From assembly GCA_958430865.1 (NCBI GenBank), contig CAUDNR010004194.1, positions 1-63,113 of the forward strand: 63,113 bases of DNA, given 5' to 3'. The stretch comes from Entrophospora sp. SA101 (taxonomy: Eukaryota > Glomeromycota > Glomeromycetes > Entrophosporales > Entrophosporaceae). The notes below the pieces were generated by a model that made no database searches, was not told the DNA's origin, and saw only the letters and a list, made by a program, of their open reading frames with translations. Both the position numbers and the translations under genes were made by a program. Of this stretch, positions 46,297-61,674 are shown one piece after another (positions within the stretch are counted from its first letter, which is position 1; each line of letters begins with the position of its first letter).

Positions 46297-48339
46297 TCTT
46301 TTTTTCAAATTTTTTTTTTTTTGTAAATAAATAAATAAATTTCTTTGCTATTATTTATTACAAATTTATATAAATACAATTTTTCTGTTAAGTGAATAGT
46401 ATTAGATATTAATACACTGACACTGTTTTATAATGCGCATTGAGGATCTTTAAGTCTACATCGTCAAACCCGAAAATAAAAATTTTATTAGTCACAATAT
46501 GATTAACAAAGATGATGGTAAATATGCCTGTATACCAAATCCTATTGAATTCCAACAAAACTGGATTACATCCAGTATAATATTTTTTTTTTAGAAAAAT
46601 TAATTTTTTCTAGTTCTTGGATCTTCTTGAATATTGTCCCATTTACAAATAATATAACAAAGAAGTAAGCTTCATAATTAAACAACTTTTTACAAACTTC
46701 CATTTTATATCAAGATTTCTTTGATAAAACCTTACTAATGGAAGATTATCATTTAACTTATTCCTCAAATGAATAATATAATCCAAATGATTTTTAATTC
46801 CAAATCATAATTAAGAATTGTTACAGCTTAATTTACTAACACTAGCAATAATTGATTCCTTATTATATTTGTTCTATTTTTTTTTTTCTAATGATTAAAT
46901 AAAGTATGATATTATATGGGGTGTACTCAACACAGAGAACATTTGTTCATCACCAATGTGATTATGATTTAATGATTTTATAATATCTTTGATTTTCTTC
47001 AATGATATATAGAACTACTCCTATAAGAATAATTAATGTGAAATAGATTTACATCAGATTTGCTATGGAACCAAAAATTATAGCACTATTAGAAGCATTG
47101 TGAAAAAGGAACAAGGTGAGAAAATTGCTCCCTATATTGCTAATTAAGATATGCTTGAAAACTATCTACCCATGAAATTTATCAAGAAGAAAAGAAAAAT
47201 CATAGCTAATAAAGAACATTAACACAAAGCCATGAAGAACCTAAAAAGAAAAGAAGAATAATTTACTACCTATCTTAGGTTAATTATCAGTATAGGTGAG
47301 CATGTGTATATTATCTTTAAAGATCAAAGAAGTGGTAAAGATGGATAGTTCTTGCCTTGTTGTGTATTAGCTTTATTAGCTTTATAATATTTATCTAATA
47401 AATTAAAACAAGTTTTAACCAGTGCCTCTGCTAATAGGAATGGCATTGTCAGCTTGTTCACATCTTTTGCAAAGAACTTATAATTAATGGGAAAACCAGT
47501 TATCACAGCACTGTAATACTATGATTTTTGTGGGATGGATAGGAAATTTTTATGTCCTAGAACTACATTTATTATCATCTAATCTATAGTATGAATAAAA
47601 TTTACTGATAATTAGTCCTTTTGGTGATAATAGTTCAGGATAATTTGCTATACTTGTTGTTCCTATTTATATTTAAAATGCTCAGTTATTTTTTGGCCAC
47701 ATTTCATAGCTTTTTAATTCTTGGATTTCCTTTTTTTTAATTTCTCTATCTGGTGCTGTTCATACCATTTTTCTATCCAATTCTATTTATTGCCCATTAA
47801 TTTACATGGTATACCCTAAAAAGACCAACTGTAATTAATGGCACAACAGCAAGACATGACAGCAATCAATATTATTAATTCATTCTATGTTTTTCTTTCT
47901 TCTTAACAGATATCATCAATGTTGTTCCTCCTACTAAAACTCATGGTAAATAATTTAATTGGTTGTTTCAGGGTTGGAAATAAACTGGGTACATTGAGAC
48001 CAATGAGTTTTGGGATGGTCCATTGCCATTAATAAAATACTAAATATAGTATGTTAAAAATCTTACACTGATGGACTATAGTTGTTTGCCATTATACATG
48101 AAGTTGAAACTATTTTGACCATTTGCAGATCTGGTTGAAATAGGGTTGAAATAAGGTCAAAACTGATCTTACTATGTAGTTGCCTCAAATTGAAACATTT
48201 CAACCTTGGGGTTTTAATTTCGACTTCATGTATAGTTGACATATCTGTAATGCCATAACTAGTTTTTATAGTTGCTATAATTGACTTTAATAGTTGCCCA
48301 ATTTATCTCTATAATTATTTGGACTTTTTAAGTCAAATG
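46297..48339. other. Intergenic region with relics
   Basis: Between the F-box gene and the right duplication copy. Holds a broken frame at 47040-47270 (separate entry). An imperfect inverted repeat is built on TATACATGAAGTYGAAA words at about 48093 and 48222-48238, possibly a decayed MITE of ~180 bases. A reverse-strand 60-codon frame at 47506-47324 is unassigned. Confidence 0.35.
47043..47262 (+). pseudogene. Broken reading frame, family unknown
   Basis: The frame reads IDLHQICYGTKNYSTIRSIVKK and KIAPYIAN, then a TAA, then DMLENYLPMKFIKKKRKIIANKEH, a second TAA, and a Lys-rich end. Both stops are TAA where CAA (Gln) would fit. The basic, helical composition suggests a dead DNA-binding or element protein, but no family is recognised. 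Confidence 0.4.
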
Positions 48340-49261
48340 CAGTTAGGGATATTTCCATAGATGGAAATACTAAATACTGTAATGATCGATGGTATGAAAA
48401 ATTCTAGAAGAAATTCTGATTGGCTAAATTCAACCAGGGATAATACCCTGTAATGATCGACGTTATGAGAAGAAATTCTAATTGGCTAAATTCTGTGCAG
48501 ATCTTTTCGTTGAATAAAAAATAATAATCTTTAAAGGAAAAGAAAAACAAGAAAAACATGGTAGGAGCTTTATTAATTGATCATATAATTTACAAAATTA
48601 TATAATATGTGCATTTTTAACTTTCTAGAAGTCTACCCAAGATCAAGCAATGTCAAAGATGCTATTTAACTAATATATAGCATATTATTATATTAATAAT
48701 GATTTTTATTCCATTATTAAATAATTTACTAAGTTGCCATTCATCAGAACAAAATACTTCATTTTAAAATTTAAATAATACCATATAAATTTCCTTGCCA
48801 ATTCTATTAAATAATAAATAAAGGATACAACAAATTCCATATAGTAAAAATAAATAATGATTAATTATATTGAAATCAATAGCCACCATTGTAAATAATA
48901 CAAAATAATTTATTTGGAGTTTTATGCTTACATTTCCATACCGAACTACTTTAGCTCCACATGCTGCAATCCAACAAAGTTGTTGCAAAGGCAGTTACGA
49001 CTAGGTGTTGCAATCATTTGTATATGATGTAAAGGTGGTTACAACCATCATCAAAGTTGCAGTCGGTATCCTTAAAATAAATAAATAATAAAGCCTAAAT
49101 AAAAGTATATTATTATTAACAAATTAATTTACATGAATAAATATAGTAATGGTGATTCTGAATATACTTAATAATAAGATTTGCATCAACCTGACGTCAG
49201 CTGGCTTTCTGGATATTTGTTTGCAATATCTTCATGCAAACAATACAAACATGGGTCTGAT

Positions 49262-49552
49262 TCATTTCGTCGACACCCATTTCATCGAAAGTTTGTTTCA
49301 TCGAAAGTTCATTTCGTCGAATGTTCATTTCGTCGAATGTTCATTTCGTCGAATGTTCATTTCGTCGAAAATTATTTCGTTACAAAAAAAAACTCCATTA
49401 AACAAATTTCTCCTCACACTTCCCACGCACTCACCTAATTTCTTAACTAACTTCCCACACTCCTCACATCTAACTCGTTCGGTCTCTGGTTCGAGGATGA
49501 AATAATTTTCGACGAAATGAACTTTCGATGGAACAAACTTTTGACGAAGTAA
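49262..49552. repeat. Tandem CGTCGAA repeats with inverted partner, right copy
   Basis: Same structure as 15780-16070. Confidence 0.65.
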
Positions 49553-52179
49553 ACGCGACCGCTCTTTTTCTGGACTAGGTACATTTTGAACTTTATTGAT
49601 CGACATTATCAGTTTAAAAGTAAAAATTAGACCCGTGTAACGAATGGTCTTTTTAAACAGTTCATTATAATAAAGACAAGTTTCGTCATTAAGCTTCTAA
49701 TGATTATTTTTTTATATCACAAGGAACTCTTTATGTAAAACTATGGCTATTCAAAAACGGTATCACATTTATACTTCAAAGAAAGATTTTCTTTTCAATT
49801 TTGCTATAAATGTCTTGAAAATTGGTGAGAAGATGTAAAATAATTTAAGCGGATAATGCTTTATGTGGGTATGTATTACTGAAGTTTAGAGAATATAATA
49901 AAATGAAAAAATATCTTTAGATATAAATCGATTTATGTTTATTAGATTAGTTTTATTTGATTTTTGGTTTTTGGTTTTTATTAGATTACACATTTTTTTT
50001 TTTTGTTACTTCGTTGAGAGTGTTCTTCCAGGAACAGATGTAGTCTGAAGTTCAGTTCGCATGCTCATTGTCCTAAGAGACCTAGGGAATTGTTTATTGG
50101 TGGAAAATAATATTAAATTTAATTTATCGAAAAAACCACCACACCATTACACAACTATGCTGAATTTCATGAACTGGATTTGTAATTGGACAATACTTTG
50201 GGCGGCAAGTATAATGGACTTAATATTGTCGCTACTTCAAAAACAATTTGAAGGCTCCGAAAATGTTAATCCCATGATCAAGTGGCTAAGATACTGAGTG
50301 TATATGGAATCAAATTAAAATTAATGACGAAATTGAAGCAAATATTTAAGTCCAAGCAAGAAAAAAGGGAACTATTTATTTTCTCGCTTTCCTCCTTTTA
50401 GAAAATCAGCATTGTTAAATGTAATTTCATTTTATAGATGGCCGCAAATCTAATCTATTTCATGGTTTCATTATTGTTACTATTGGTAATAATAGTATCT
50501 TCTTCTTCGTCTATACCATCCTCATCCATGTTTTATTCTTTCTTTTCCATTGACACATTCATAGATTGCTTATATCATTTTCCTTTTAGGATTCGTTTTT
50601 CGTTTATGGAAATTTTTAATGGCAGAGGCGGCAACTCTTTTCCCTTCAAGTAATTTATGAATAAAAAACTCGGCCCTTTCATCAAATAAGTGTTTACAAT
50701 ATTTCCATAGATGACAATTTTTTGTAAGCATTTTTTTTTTTTTTACACTAACTAGCTTGCTTGAATTGCGTTTCTTTGTAGGCTCTATTTTTTCATCAAT
50801 TTTTTTGTTCATATTGTAGATCTAGTTTTTATAGGTTTGATAATATAGCAAAAGACTGAATGATAGTCCAATTAACAAGTCTACAAGAAAAATTTGTTTG
50901 TAAACGTAAACATTTTATTAAGTATTTGTAGTTTTATTTTAGTTACGTGTATCACGTGTAAATCTCTAAAAAGTAATGGATTTTTTTATTTCATTCTTTT
51001 CATTCTTTTCAACTTTCTCTAGTGTCAAATATAAATAGAAATAAATCACACGAAATTCCTCCAAACTAGTAGCTTTGGTAATAATTTGGGCTTCTCATAA
51101 AAAATAATTTTGCCAATTAATAAAAATAGTTGGGCCCATAAAAAATTAATTTTCGAACAAACTGTTTCGGCAATTTTGGCTAAGAAAGGTAGTTTCAACC
51201 GAAAACCTTATAACAAACTTGAATTACTTGTTTCGGCCAACTCGCTTAACAAGAGCTGATGCCATGATACTTCCTGGTTATATAATTTTTTGTTTGGAGA
51301 TACATAAAAAGAAAAATAGAGACAGTTTTACTGTAAGTTTCTTTTTTAAAGGTTTTTTAACGAAAATAATTTACATGTATGATTGATAGTATGAAGCTAA
51401 TGCTGTCCCGCGAGATGTCTTTATCGTTCATTGTCAGCTAACTGATGATCAACTAAAGGAAAACCTTCATTGCAAGATTATTGGGAAGAATAGCAAATAA
51501 TAATAAATATTATCTATTTTTATGAGTATAAATTACAACCGGCAGCAATTTGCATGTCAGTATTTTAAATATTCTATTATTAAATAAAGAATTTTTTCTC
51601 TGTTCGTAAGCTTCACTATATTGTAATATTACACTTACACTGAATATTAATTTTTCCGTAATTTTTGCATAATATTATGGTGTTCAACATAAACTTACAT
51701 AAGTAGTGTAATAATTAGATAGATTCGCATCAGAAAACTATGCAACAATAATTTATTATTGCGCAAATTGCTATTTTGTCATCAGGAAATTTATTAAGCT
51801 CACAAGTTTTACTATATGATGTTGTAACAAAATAAATACTGAATGCAATAATTTTTTGTATAATATTTATTAGAGAGCCCGATGTAAACTTACGCAAGCA
51901 GTGCAATAATTATGCAAATTCATGTTAAAAAAAGTTCACAATAGGCTATTTTATTAAATTGCATTTGGACATTCGTCCAGAATCCAAATTATAGTTGCAG
52001 TCCCAAATTCGAAAATTAACTCAAAAAATAAAAACAATCATCTTCACATATCATCATTTGACAGATTATCCTTATTTATCCTCTATCTTTTCAATTACTA
52101 TCCCAATTCCTAGATTTTATGGAACCCATGAACATTTGATGCAGTACCGATGTCACATTCACCACTTATACACAACATC

Positions 52180-52371
52180 ATGCGTGATAAAATTCGTCAA
52201 TTGATGGATGGGTCAAGACCTGAATTCCCTTGTACCTGTTCAAACATTTATGCCAACAATATTAGATAAACAATTAAAGCTGTTGAAAATGACTTTCCTG
52301 GAGGTATGAAATTATTTGCATATTTTATGATACCAGGATATTTATCAACTAGTTCATTAGCTCCCATTTAA
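52180..52371 (+). pseudogene. Broken reading frame, right copy
   Basis: Counterpart of 18698-18889 with the same internal TAA. Confidence 0.4.
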
Positions 52372-54573
52372 CAAAAGGATCATCAAATGCAGAAAAAAAA
52401 TTTTGATTTACAAGAAAGTATTAAAAGTTTAATAGCACACAATAACAAAGAATCGCTTAACAAAATAATAATAAAAGTCATTCAAATATCAATATTAATT
52501 GAAGAGACATACTTGAGCCATACTGGGCATTTTTGCTCATGACTATAATAAAGTTAATTCAAGAAATAATAATTTGAAAGAAAATACAAAATAAACAAAT
52601 TTCTAATGCTCAACAGAGTAATCAATTAAACAAAAATTATAAATAGCCTACCTCTTAATATTTAAACTATAGGACGATTTTTAAAAAAATCATTTACAAT
52701 AGTCCAAGTATGAGAATAGAAAATGGCAAAGAATAGATAATTGAATTTAGAATTAATATTATTCATTGCCTTCAAGAAACCTGAGATAAAAATGCCAGGA
52801 GAAGTTGAAACTGATTTCTAAAGTGCAAGAGCTCAAAGAGGAATTTTTGTAATTGTAACAATAATTCTAACAAAGTTTACTGCACCTAAAAATACAACGA
52901 GGCCTTTTTAATATTAATATTACAATTATTTTGTTTTACCAACCCACTAAAGTTTCATCCATCCACGTGATTGTCTTTGTTAATTTTCAGTGCAAGTGTT
53001 ACATGTTCCACATTCCCCAGTAAAATATACGCGTGACTTTATTGATTAGTATTAGTATTAAAAAAATTTTTTTTTATTACTAAAAAGCAATTATTATGTT
53101 TTCCTTTTACAGTGGCAATTAAAATTATTAATCCTTTCTTTCTTATTTTAGCGAAGCCAAAAAAAACAATACCAATTTAAAAATGAACTATTCCCAATTT
53201 ATATTAGTCTTTTTTCATTCATTTAGATCAAAAATAAAAGAAAAAAGTATTGGTTCGAATTATTTGTAAAACAAATTATTTTAGAGAAGTCAAAGATCAA
53301 TATCAAACAATCTACATTTTCAAATGACTTGATTAAAAAAAATTTTTTAACAATAAGGAAAATAAAAAATCAATTCGCTCATAGGATAGAAACCCTGAAA
53401 TATTGAAAAAGACAAGGGACAGACAGGTCACGAAAAAAAGATGTTGAGATGTCTTGGAACAAATAAAAGACAATTTTTCATTATCATTAAACAAAGTAAA
53501 TTGGCAGCAAATATCTAAGCTGTGTAAGGCGAGTGCTTAAAATCCTTTCTTTAATTTCTTAGCTGGCTATCATCCATCATCAATAAAAATTAGAAGAGTA
53601 CTTTACCATATATTTAATCTCTGAAATATTTTTAAAAAAATACCCTTGAATAAATAATAAGCACGCAATTTTGCAATTGAAAAAAGTGTAAAACGAAATT
53701 GAAACTTCTTGCAAGGATTACCGATTCAAGAAAAATACGTTACACAAAAATGTTATTTTCATAAATGAAAAATTCATTAAAAAAAATTAGGGTAATTATG
53801 ATTATAAATATAATATACGTTATACTTCTTTTTTAGAATCTATAAACAATATTGACTTGTGCTACACTGTCAATGTGTATTTAGAACTTCTCTGGCTGTG
53901 TATAGTTTATAAACCAATTTAGTCATGGAAAGCAGAGGTTCAAAGAACAATTTTTTCGAAAGATTATTTGCATTACTAGTCCAGGAAGGCGAGTAAATGA
54001 AAAATAATTCTTTTATAATTATTCCAAATTTTAAAATTATTACCTCGAATTTTGTTGAAATAAAATTATCATCGTCTCGTGACGATCACATAATGCTATA
54101 CTATTACTATTACTATTAGTATATAAAAATATTTACAATACTAGATTTGATGATTGTACAAAATAAGTCATATCATTTTAATAAAAGAAGAAAAGAATGA
54201 AAAAGAATCGAAAATTTATTTGTAACTTACATCTATACTAGTCGTTCCTATGAAAATGGTAAATCTGATAATTTTCAAAGCATTTATTCTTCTAAAAAGT
54301 ACGAGTAAAAAATATCACAAAGAATATGCTTTACCTTGAGAATAAAAGTCATTTCTTGTGCATGGTTACCACATATTTGAGTTAATTTTCTTTTATCATT
54401 CAAGAGTTTTCATCACAATCAATCCTAAAACGTAAAAATAATTTAGATTATGTGGGACGTTGATCGTTTTATCATCATTAATTCGTGAAACATATGGAAC
54501 AAGGGATTTACATATTGCATCAAATTTTATATTCAGATGATGATGATTGTTAAAAAAACGCCAAAAAATATTT

Positions 54574-54780
54574 TTATGAAAAAAAGAAAAGTTGCCATTC
54601 GAAGATTTTTATGTCGATCGATTTTCCACTATGTTTTCTATTCATTTCTGACCTCTGACAATGCTCTTTCTTTTTTAAATATACATCATAGTGGTTAATC
54701 CACCCACGAATAGTTTGGAGTTTTGGAACCTCGTTTTTATCAACTTGACCTTCTGTCATAACATCCAACTCTTCCAACAT
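54574..54780 (-). pseudogene. SAP-type transposase C-terminal fragment, right copy
   Basis: Identical translation to 21092-21298. Confidence 0.5.
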
Positions 54781-55774
54781 AGTTTCAACTGTATATATTC
54801 TAGTTTTGTCAGCTTCTCCAACTAAAAAGAAGCTTTTCTAATAAACTTGTAATATATTAATACATTTTAAATCTGTAACACAAATTGAAAAACAACGTTA
54901 TTGTTTGACTAACTTTTATTCCTATTATATAGCTGGGATTTTTGTGTTGGTATAGACCACCAATTTGTCCGTAATGAATTTCTGATACAATAATGTCACG
55001 AGATAATAAATTATAAGAATGTTTTTTTTGTGTTTATTAATGATTAGAAAATTGCGAGGAAGTCGCCATTTACTAGCTCTGCGAATTAATATTTCTGTTA
55101 TAATAATACTCTCTCATCTATACCCAAGTATTAATGATACTCACTCCTTTTACTTTATAATGAGGCTCGATATTTGATACTTAATAGATATTATGAAAAT
55201 AAGTCTTCGTTTCTCTTTGTGAAGATTCATAAAAGTTATGTTTTATTGATTTGAACAAATTTATAATAATTTATAAACAATAAATTAACATTTGAAATAA
55301 AATGGCCTTTTTCATTTCTTACAAACTTTATTAAAGTAAAATTGAAAATTTTTTAATATCTTCAATTTTCGTTATTATTGTTGTTAGTATATTAGTATTA
55401 GGGCTGAGTGTGTAACCCATACTGAAATAGAAATCATAATGCAACTATTTGACACAGTACTTTTACTTTCTTATTGGACATTTTATTTATTATTATTATT
55501 ATCATAAAAATGAAATCGAAATCGAAGAATTTACTTTTTTAAAATAAAAAATAATGACAAGCAAATTCATTTCTACCAACATAATTTAATTGTTACTATT
55601 ATTATTACTACTAGTAGTATTATTATTGAGATCGTTAATTATAAAATAATCATTTAATAATGGATTCGACGTGTTATCAGTAGTTTTGGCTTGTAGAAAT
55701 TGTACGTAACGTGCCTCAACTTATAAATAAAAAAAATCAAATAAATTAATTTTTAAAAAAAAATTTAGTAAATA

Positions 55775-55999
55775 TTAAATGTACAAACAAATATTGAAGA
55801 TTTTGTTACTTTGTGGACGTCTGTATAATCTATTTAGTTTTTGTTGCTTCATAATTTTTTTCTTTAAGAGTTTGTCCCGACAACAATTATTTCTTACTTT
55901 GAGGCAGTTATCACAAGCTGCTTTGTCATCACATTTAATGTGTTTAGCACTACATCGGACACATGCATTCTTGGAATATTTATATTCAGATCCGGTCAT
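55775..55999 (-). CDS. Short Zn2Cys6 binuclear-cluster protein, right copy
   Basis: Identical to the 22293-22517 product, including all six cluster cysteines and the basic tail. If both copies are real, the genome carries two identical genes with identical flanks. Confidence 0.6.
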   Translation of the reverse strand: MTGSEYKYSKNACVRCSAKHIKCDDKAACDNCLKVRNNCCRDKLLKKKIMKQQKLNRLYRRPQSNKIFNICLYI

Positions 56000-56761
56000 T
56001 TGTTTGAAAATAAAAATTTTTTTTTTTTGATTTTTTAAAAAAAATTTGGAAAACATCAAAGGATTTTTTTTTTGAATTTAAATACTTTATTTTTTCCCTT
56101 GCTTTCTTTTTTTGATCATTTTTCTTTATTACAATCATTATAAAAGTTAGACGGAAATTAGATAAATATTTTTAAGTGAAAAAAAATCTTGATTATTCAA
56201 TTTAATTTTGATTGGTGATAAATTTGCATCCTTTCTTTTGACAAATTTGGGAAAATATATTGGCATTAGCAATTTAATGTATACACGTGTGTTTTTTATA
56301 GAAAGGGACCAGGAAATTCTTATATTTCAAAATGTTGTTTTTGTCGTGCTTCTTTCGCCTCATGTGAAAGAAAAAGGACTGAACAGCATTCTGTCTATTA
56401 TAACATTTGTAGTTCTCATGATACTGTCTTTTGCTTTTAATATGCGCTTCTATTTGAAGCAATCATGTTTAAAAGTTAGAATTTTATAAATCGTGTACAT
56501 CATATATATTATATAAGTAAATAAACATTGTACTCGAATAATAATTAATCTGTGCGTGGAAAAATAAAAATGAAAATTCTATGAAAGTTCGTTCATTGGT
56601 CAATCCAACGATTGCATTCATTTTAATGTACGATTGCGTGCTTTCATATTTTGGGGTACCTAAATTACTTGTACGTCCTTGTGATTTAATGGGATAAATG
56701 AACGTATTTATTACAAACAAACAAACAATCAAAAAGGTAGATCAAGAAATCTGTTGGGAAA

Positions 56762-57644
56762 CATTTCACTGAAATTGGTAGATAGCTTTGATAACAAACA
56801 TCCTGATGTGAAATGTAATTATTGTGGTCAACCAACAATAGACTTGTGGAAAAGTTCAGATATAGTTTCACATGTTGCATTGTCCTGTACTAAATTTTTT
56901 ACTACCTGATACTAATGCAAAGTTCCAACATATCTTACAAAATAATGAGATTAGCGAGGATGATGAGATAATCCACAAACAAAAAAAAAATAACTAAAAA
57001 TTTCTGATCAATATCTTCATAACCTTTTGACTAATGGTATAATGAAATTAGAATTAATTAAAGAATGTAAAAAGTTGATAAATTTTTTACTAAATCATAT
57101 ATATGCTGCTGTGAAAATTTGAGAGTAGGAATGGCTAATAATAGGATATCATTTAACTCTACCAATTCTATAAATAGATGTCAATTGGCAATTAAAATTT
57201 AAAATATATATATTTTTTTTAATGCTTTCAATTTCAAGTAGAGATATTCTCTTAAATACTTTAGTTTCTGGAAAATAAATCTCATTTGTTTAGTAATAAT
57301 ATTACATTGATCCAGTTAAAAAAGCGGTTGTTATGCTTGAGCATATAAGTGTCACTTTCCACTAGAGATTGGACTTGAAAATTTTATTTTTGATCGGTTA
57401 ATCACTTGTTCAAATTGACCATCAAACTCTAAATCCGTCATCATTAATTGATTTAAATACTGTTGGCTCTCAAAATCACGCTTATAGACCTAAATTTACA
57501 AAGAGGCAGTAAAAAAGTACTTTAAACAAGAAGGTAATGTTACTAATAAACGTACAAACTTAAAACCGAATGTTGTAAAAAATCTTGATTTTCTTAAATC
57601 AAAATATGGAATAGAGAATAGCTTTGATTCTATTTCATTTTAAT
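56762..57644 (+). pseudogene. hAT-transposon relic, right copy
   Basis: Counterpart of 23280-24162: BED-type finger at the left, hAT C-terminal piece at the right, no catalytic core. Confidence 0.6.
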
Positions 57645-59906
57645 AAACAAGTTTATAATCGAGTAAAAAACTTTGGCCGAGCCCAATCCCTAGTTTCGAA
57701 TAGCATTTAATAAACATTAATTTGAGATGTACTTTCTTGGCCATTTTTTTCATTCACAATTTAGAGGTATGATATTATATAGCGTAAATTAACAATTAAT
57801 ACTGAAACCTAATTAAATAATATTCAATTTAGATAAAGAATTGCGTATCAATACTTTTTGAACAATACACCATAAAACAATTTGCATTTGGAGAGCTCTA
57901 TGTAGTGGCGATACTTCTGCACAAATGTTAGATTATTCCTTAAAAATCCATATCCACACTTTAAATTATTACCTCTTATCTAAGTTGCGGGTATGTTGCA
58001 ACATTTGATATTTGATTACGGAGGACAAGCTTACTAGTTAAAGATTAGTGGTATTTATATATAACATATTGGACAATTTCAAGCGGCACGCTTGCAGTAC
58101 CAATTCCGTATTTTAAGACACAGAAAAGTTGCATTTTTCTGTACCTATTCTGTATCTTTATACATATGGTTTACTATTTGAATTCCATATAATGTACTAT
58201 TATGTATTTAATGCCTTTTCCATATGTCATAGTACTGGGCTAACCAAAAACAACGACGAGAATAGAAGAGTTTTAGTACATTGTGATTGAGCAATTGTTA
58301 TAATAATTAGCGATGAATAATTTAACAAGCAATTTTCAAAAATTTTGTCAATATTGACATTAATTTTATCGCCAATCCCTTCATTCGGATGTTGTTGATT
58401 GTCATAAAAGAGACTTTGAACGTCGTTGCAGCAGTAAGACTATCGACGAAATCTGTGTTATCATTGCTTTATATAATAGTAATGAATTTCGAGGTTAAGA
58501 CCGAAGCTAAAAAGTTACCAATGTCCATTATTATTACGTACAATATACGTGCGTGTTCTATTGAGAAATAAAAATTTCAAACGTTTCTCCTAATAATGAA
58601 AATGTTAAAATAGTACACATGTATATTATTTGATGGATGAAATTTATTCGTGGTAATATTTTTAGAGTCGGATATGATATATGACGATCTCTGCAGGCTC
58701 ACAATAGTAATAGTCTATTTTATTAAATTCGAGATTAATACAGAACTCAATTGACAGTTATCCATATTTGTTTCTTCAGTTACTATCTCCATTCTGAATT
58801 TTGAGGAATCAGTGAAAATTTGATGTCCCATCCACCATTTACGCATGTTACATATTAAACATGGTACTGAACTAGTAAATAGATAGATATGCATCCTGAG
58901 TATCTATGCTAGAATTAATGTTGTTTCTTGACGAAATGTCACCAAAGTTGTAAAACTATTGCGTCAAATTCGCTTCCATTAAATCAAAAATGAAAATTGC
59001 TTTAAAGGCTAATAAAATATAAAAGCTCACAAAAAAGCTTATAAAATTCGGTGCGGGGAATGCGGGGTGTAACATTACACACCAATCAACCTTTTAATTT
59101 TTGGAGATAGTTTCTAAATTTGTACTGGTTACACAACGAAATTTCAACACTGATTCCAGGGTCTTTTTTTTATATTTTTCTTGTGTATCCTAACCTCTCC
59201 TTTGTTTCATCAGTTGTTCCCAATGAGCTAAGTTTTCTTTTTGCTGAATACAAACTCAGTTCCCAATACATGATCGGGTAGATAAATCATCAATTAGGAA
59301 TTGGTAGGTCAACTACGCAAAAGCTTTTTATAATTATTAATAATCCTATTTTTATCCTTATTGTAGTGATCAACAAAAAATTTCATTAAGAAACTTCGGG
59401 TCCTCGCAGAGGAAAATAATAAAAAACATTGTCTTTATTTTCTTTGTTTAAAGCACTTTGATAAAAGCAACAAGTATAGTTGGTGCCTTGGTAAAAGATA
59501 ATTGTGAAGCTTTGGTAAAAAGACACGTTTATTTGCTTTAATGAGCAGTTAAGCAAAGTTAAGACTAACGTTGGTTAACTAGTGAGTGTTGACAACGATT
59601 AATAACGTAATTTGCTTTAGTGAGTAAACAAATGTTTGGACTCTCAGATTCGTCTAGATGCAGTAATCGAGAACCAATTAAAGTCATAAACTAATTAATT
59701 GACAAGAGTCGCCCAAAAGTTATGCTATAACTTTTAATTAACCGAAATGATACCTCGCAATATCACCACCATTTAACAAGAATCAAAAAACTGTAAAACA
59801 TTATTATAATTTAGCTTTGAGAAACAAAGTAAGGATAAAATAGAACGATAAATGGTGGAAATTAAATTAGTAATTCATTAATTCCTAATGTTACTAGAAT
59901 CTAATG

Positions 59907-60649
59907 TCTATTAACAATATCATTGGCATTAATAATGAAATTTTTACCCACCTTTGAATCAAGACTATTTAACGGACTATCATTACTTGTGTAAATTTTT
60001 AAGATTTTAGATTTAGCAATCTCTTTATCTAATATTCTACTTACATGATAGGCATCTGAGTTCTTGTTGCGAAGCTCTACCACTACCACTGTTACTAGTA
60101 GTATCACCAACATTATCATTTTAATGATTTCGTTATGTTTATTTCTAGCAAAATCACAAAACTCTCTATTAGTTGGTCTTTTTGATGGATCCCCAACACC
60201 TCTGCATCATTTGCGCATAATCATCAGGAATTTCAAGTAGTCTTGGTGGTTGTAAACCTTCACATATATCAAAATTAAATTATGATCATGAGCTCTATCA
60301 TCAAATGGTGGATGTCCTGCAAATATTTCCCACATTAGCATCCCAGCACTATATATATCATATTCTTTTGTGTTCTTTTTGCCCTAAGTAGTTTGAGTGC
60401 AACATACAATACAATTCCATAAAATTTATTTAATGACTTTTCATCAACTGGTCTACATAATTCCAAATCTGTAATATAACAATTAATTCCTTGCAATAAT
60501 ATATTACCACTATGTAAATTACAATAAATTAAATCTTTTTCATGTATCTGATATAATGCATCACATAAATAATCAAAGATTTTAATTCTGTCTTTTAATG
60601 ATAAGGCTTCATTTAAAGAATTACTTTTAAGCAATGCTCCTTTTTTCAC
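59907..60649 (-). pseudogene. TKL-type kinase pseudogene, right copy
   Basis: Counterpart of 26425-27167 with the same catalytic substitutions and frameshifts, so it duplicated after inactivation. Confidence 0.75.
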
Positions 60650-61524
60650 TTTTTCCTCATAAATTATTTATTTTTTAGAATGCGTTTGAGAACTAACAGT
60701 ATTTAAAGGTGATGATGATGTTTCTCTAGGTTTAAAATAGGACTACAAATATAACAATCATGATTGTTGTGATATTTTAATTTGGATCAATAGCATAATT
60801 TTTTGGTAAGTAAAATAAGTGAGTTGATCTGACAAATAAAAGGAAAACAGATTTATCTCTATTTCAGTAATTATTCAGCTAATTGATTTTCCTGCAAAAA
60901 TAATCCAGGTACCTGCCCTATTAAAAAGCTGTGTTGACTTTATCAAGAAATTTTCCCTGCCGTAATATTACGTCCATAAATTTTAATATGTAAAGTTGTA
61001 ATTAGGGTTGTGCAATTTCGCAGTACGAGAAGAATCTTCGTACGTACGTACGATTGAGTTTGTACAGTTTCGTTGTGGTCGTACACCTGTACGAGGAAAT
61101 TTTACATATGTACGATGTATCAGGAATGATTTTCTGCGGTGACAAAATATTACTTTGTAAAATCCTATAATAATATTATTATTAAACCGATAATCCTATT
61201 ACTATAATTAATGGATTACCAGATGTTGTAACTGAGGCCGTAATACTATTTCAAAAAACCGATTATCATGTTATATATGTTTATTTAAATCCCTTGTTAT
61301 TATGTAGTAGTATTATATACGTTGTTATTATAGTCAGTGTTGTGCAATTTCGCTGTACGAACGTACGATGGTTTTCTGTGGTGATAAAATATTATTTTAT
61401 AATAATATTATGCCGTCAGTCCTATTACTATTACGATTACTATAATTAAATGTCGTAACAGACCGTAATGCTACTTCGTTATCAGAAAACCCCTGATTAT
61501 CATATTATACTTACATTATCCTAG

Positions 61525-61674
61525 CATCAGGAAAATAAATCTCACGTAAACCTACGTAGGATTTAAAACTGACCAGCATTATGCGGAAATGTTAACAGAA
61601 TTACCAAAATATCGACATAATGTTGGCCGATTCTGAACCCTATGTAGGTTTACGTAAGATTTATTTTCCTGATG
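61525..61674. mobile_element. 150-base fold-back MITE, right copy
   Basis: Same arms and interior as 28043-28192. Confidence 0.75.
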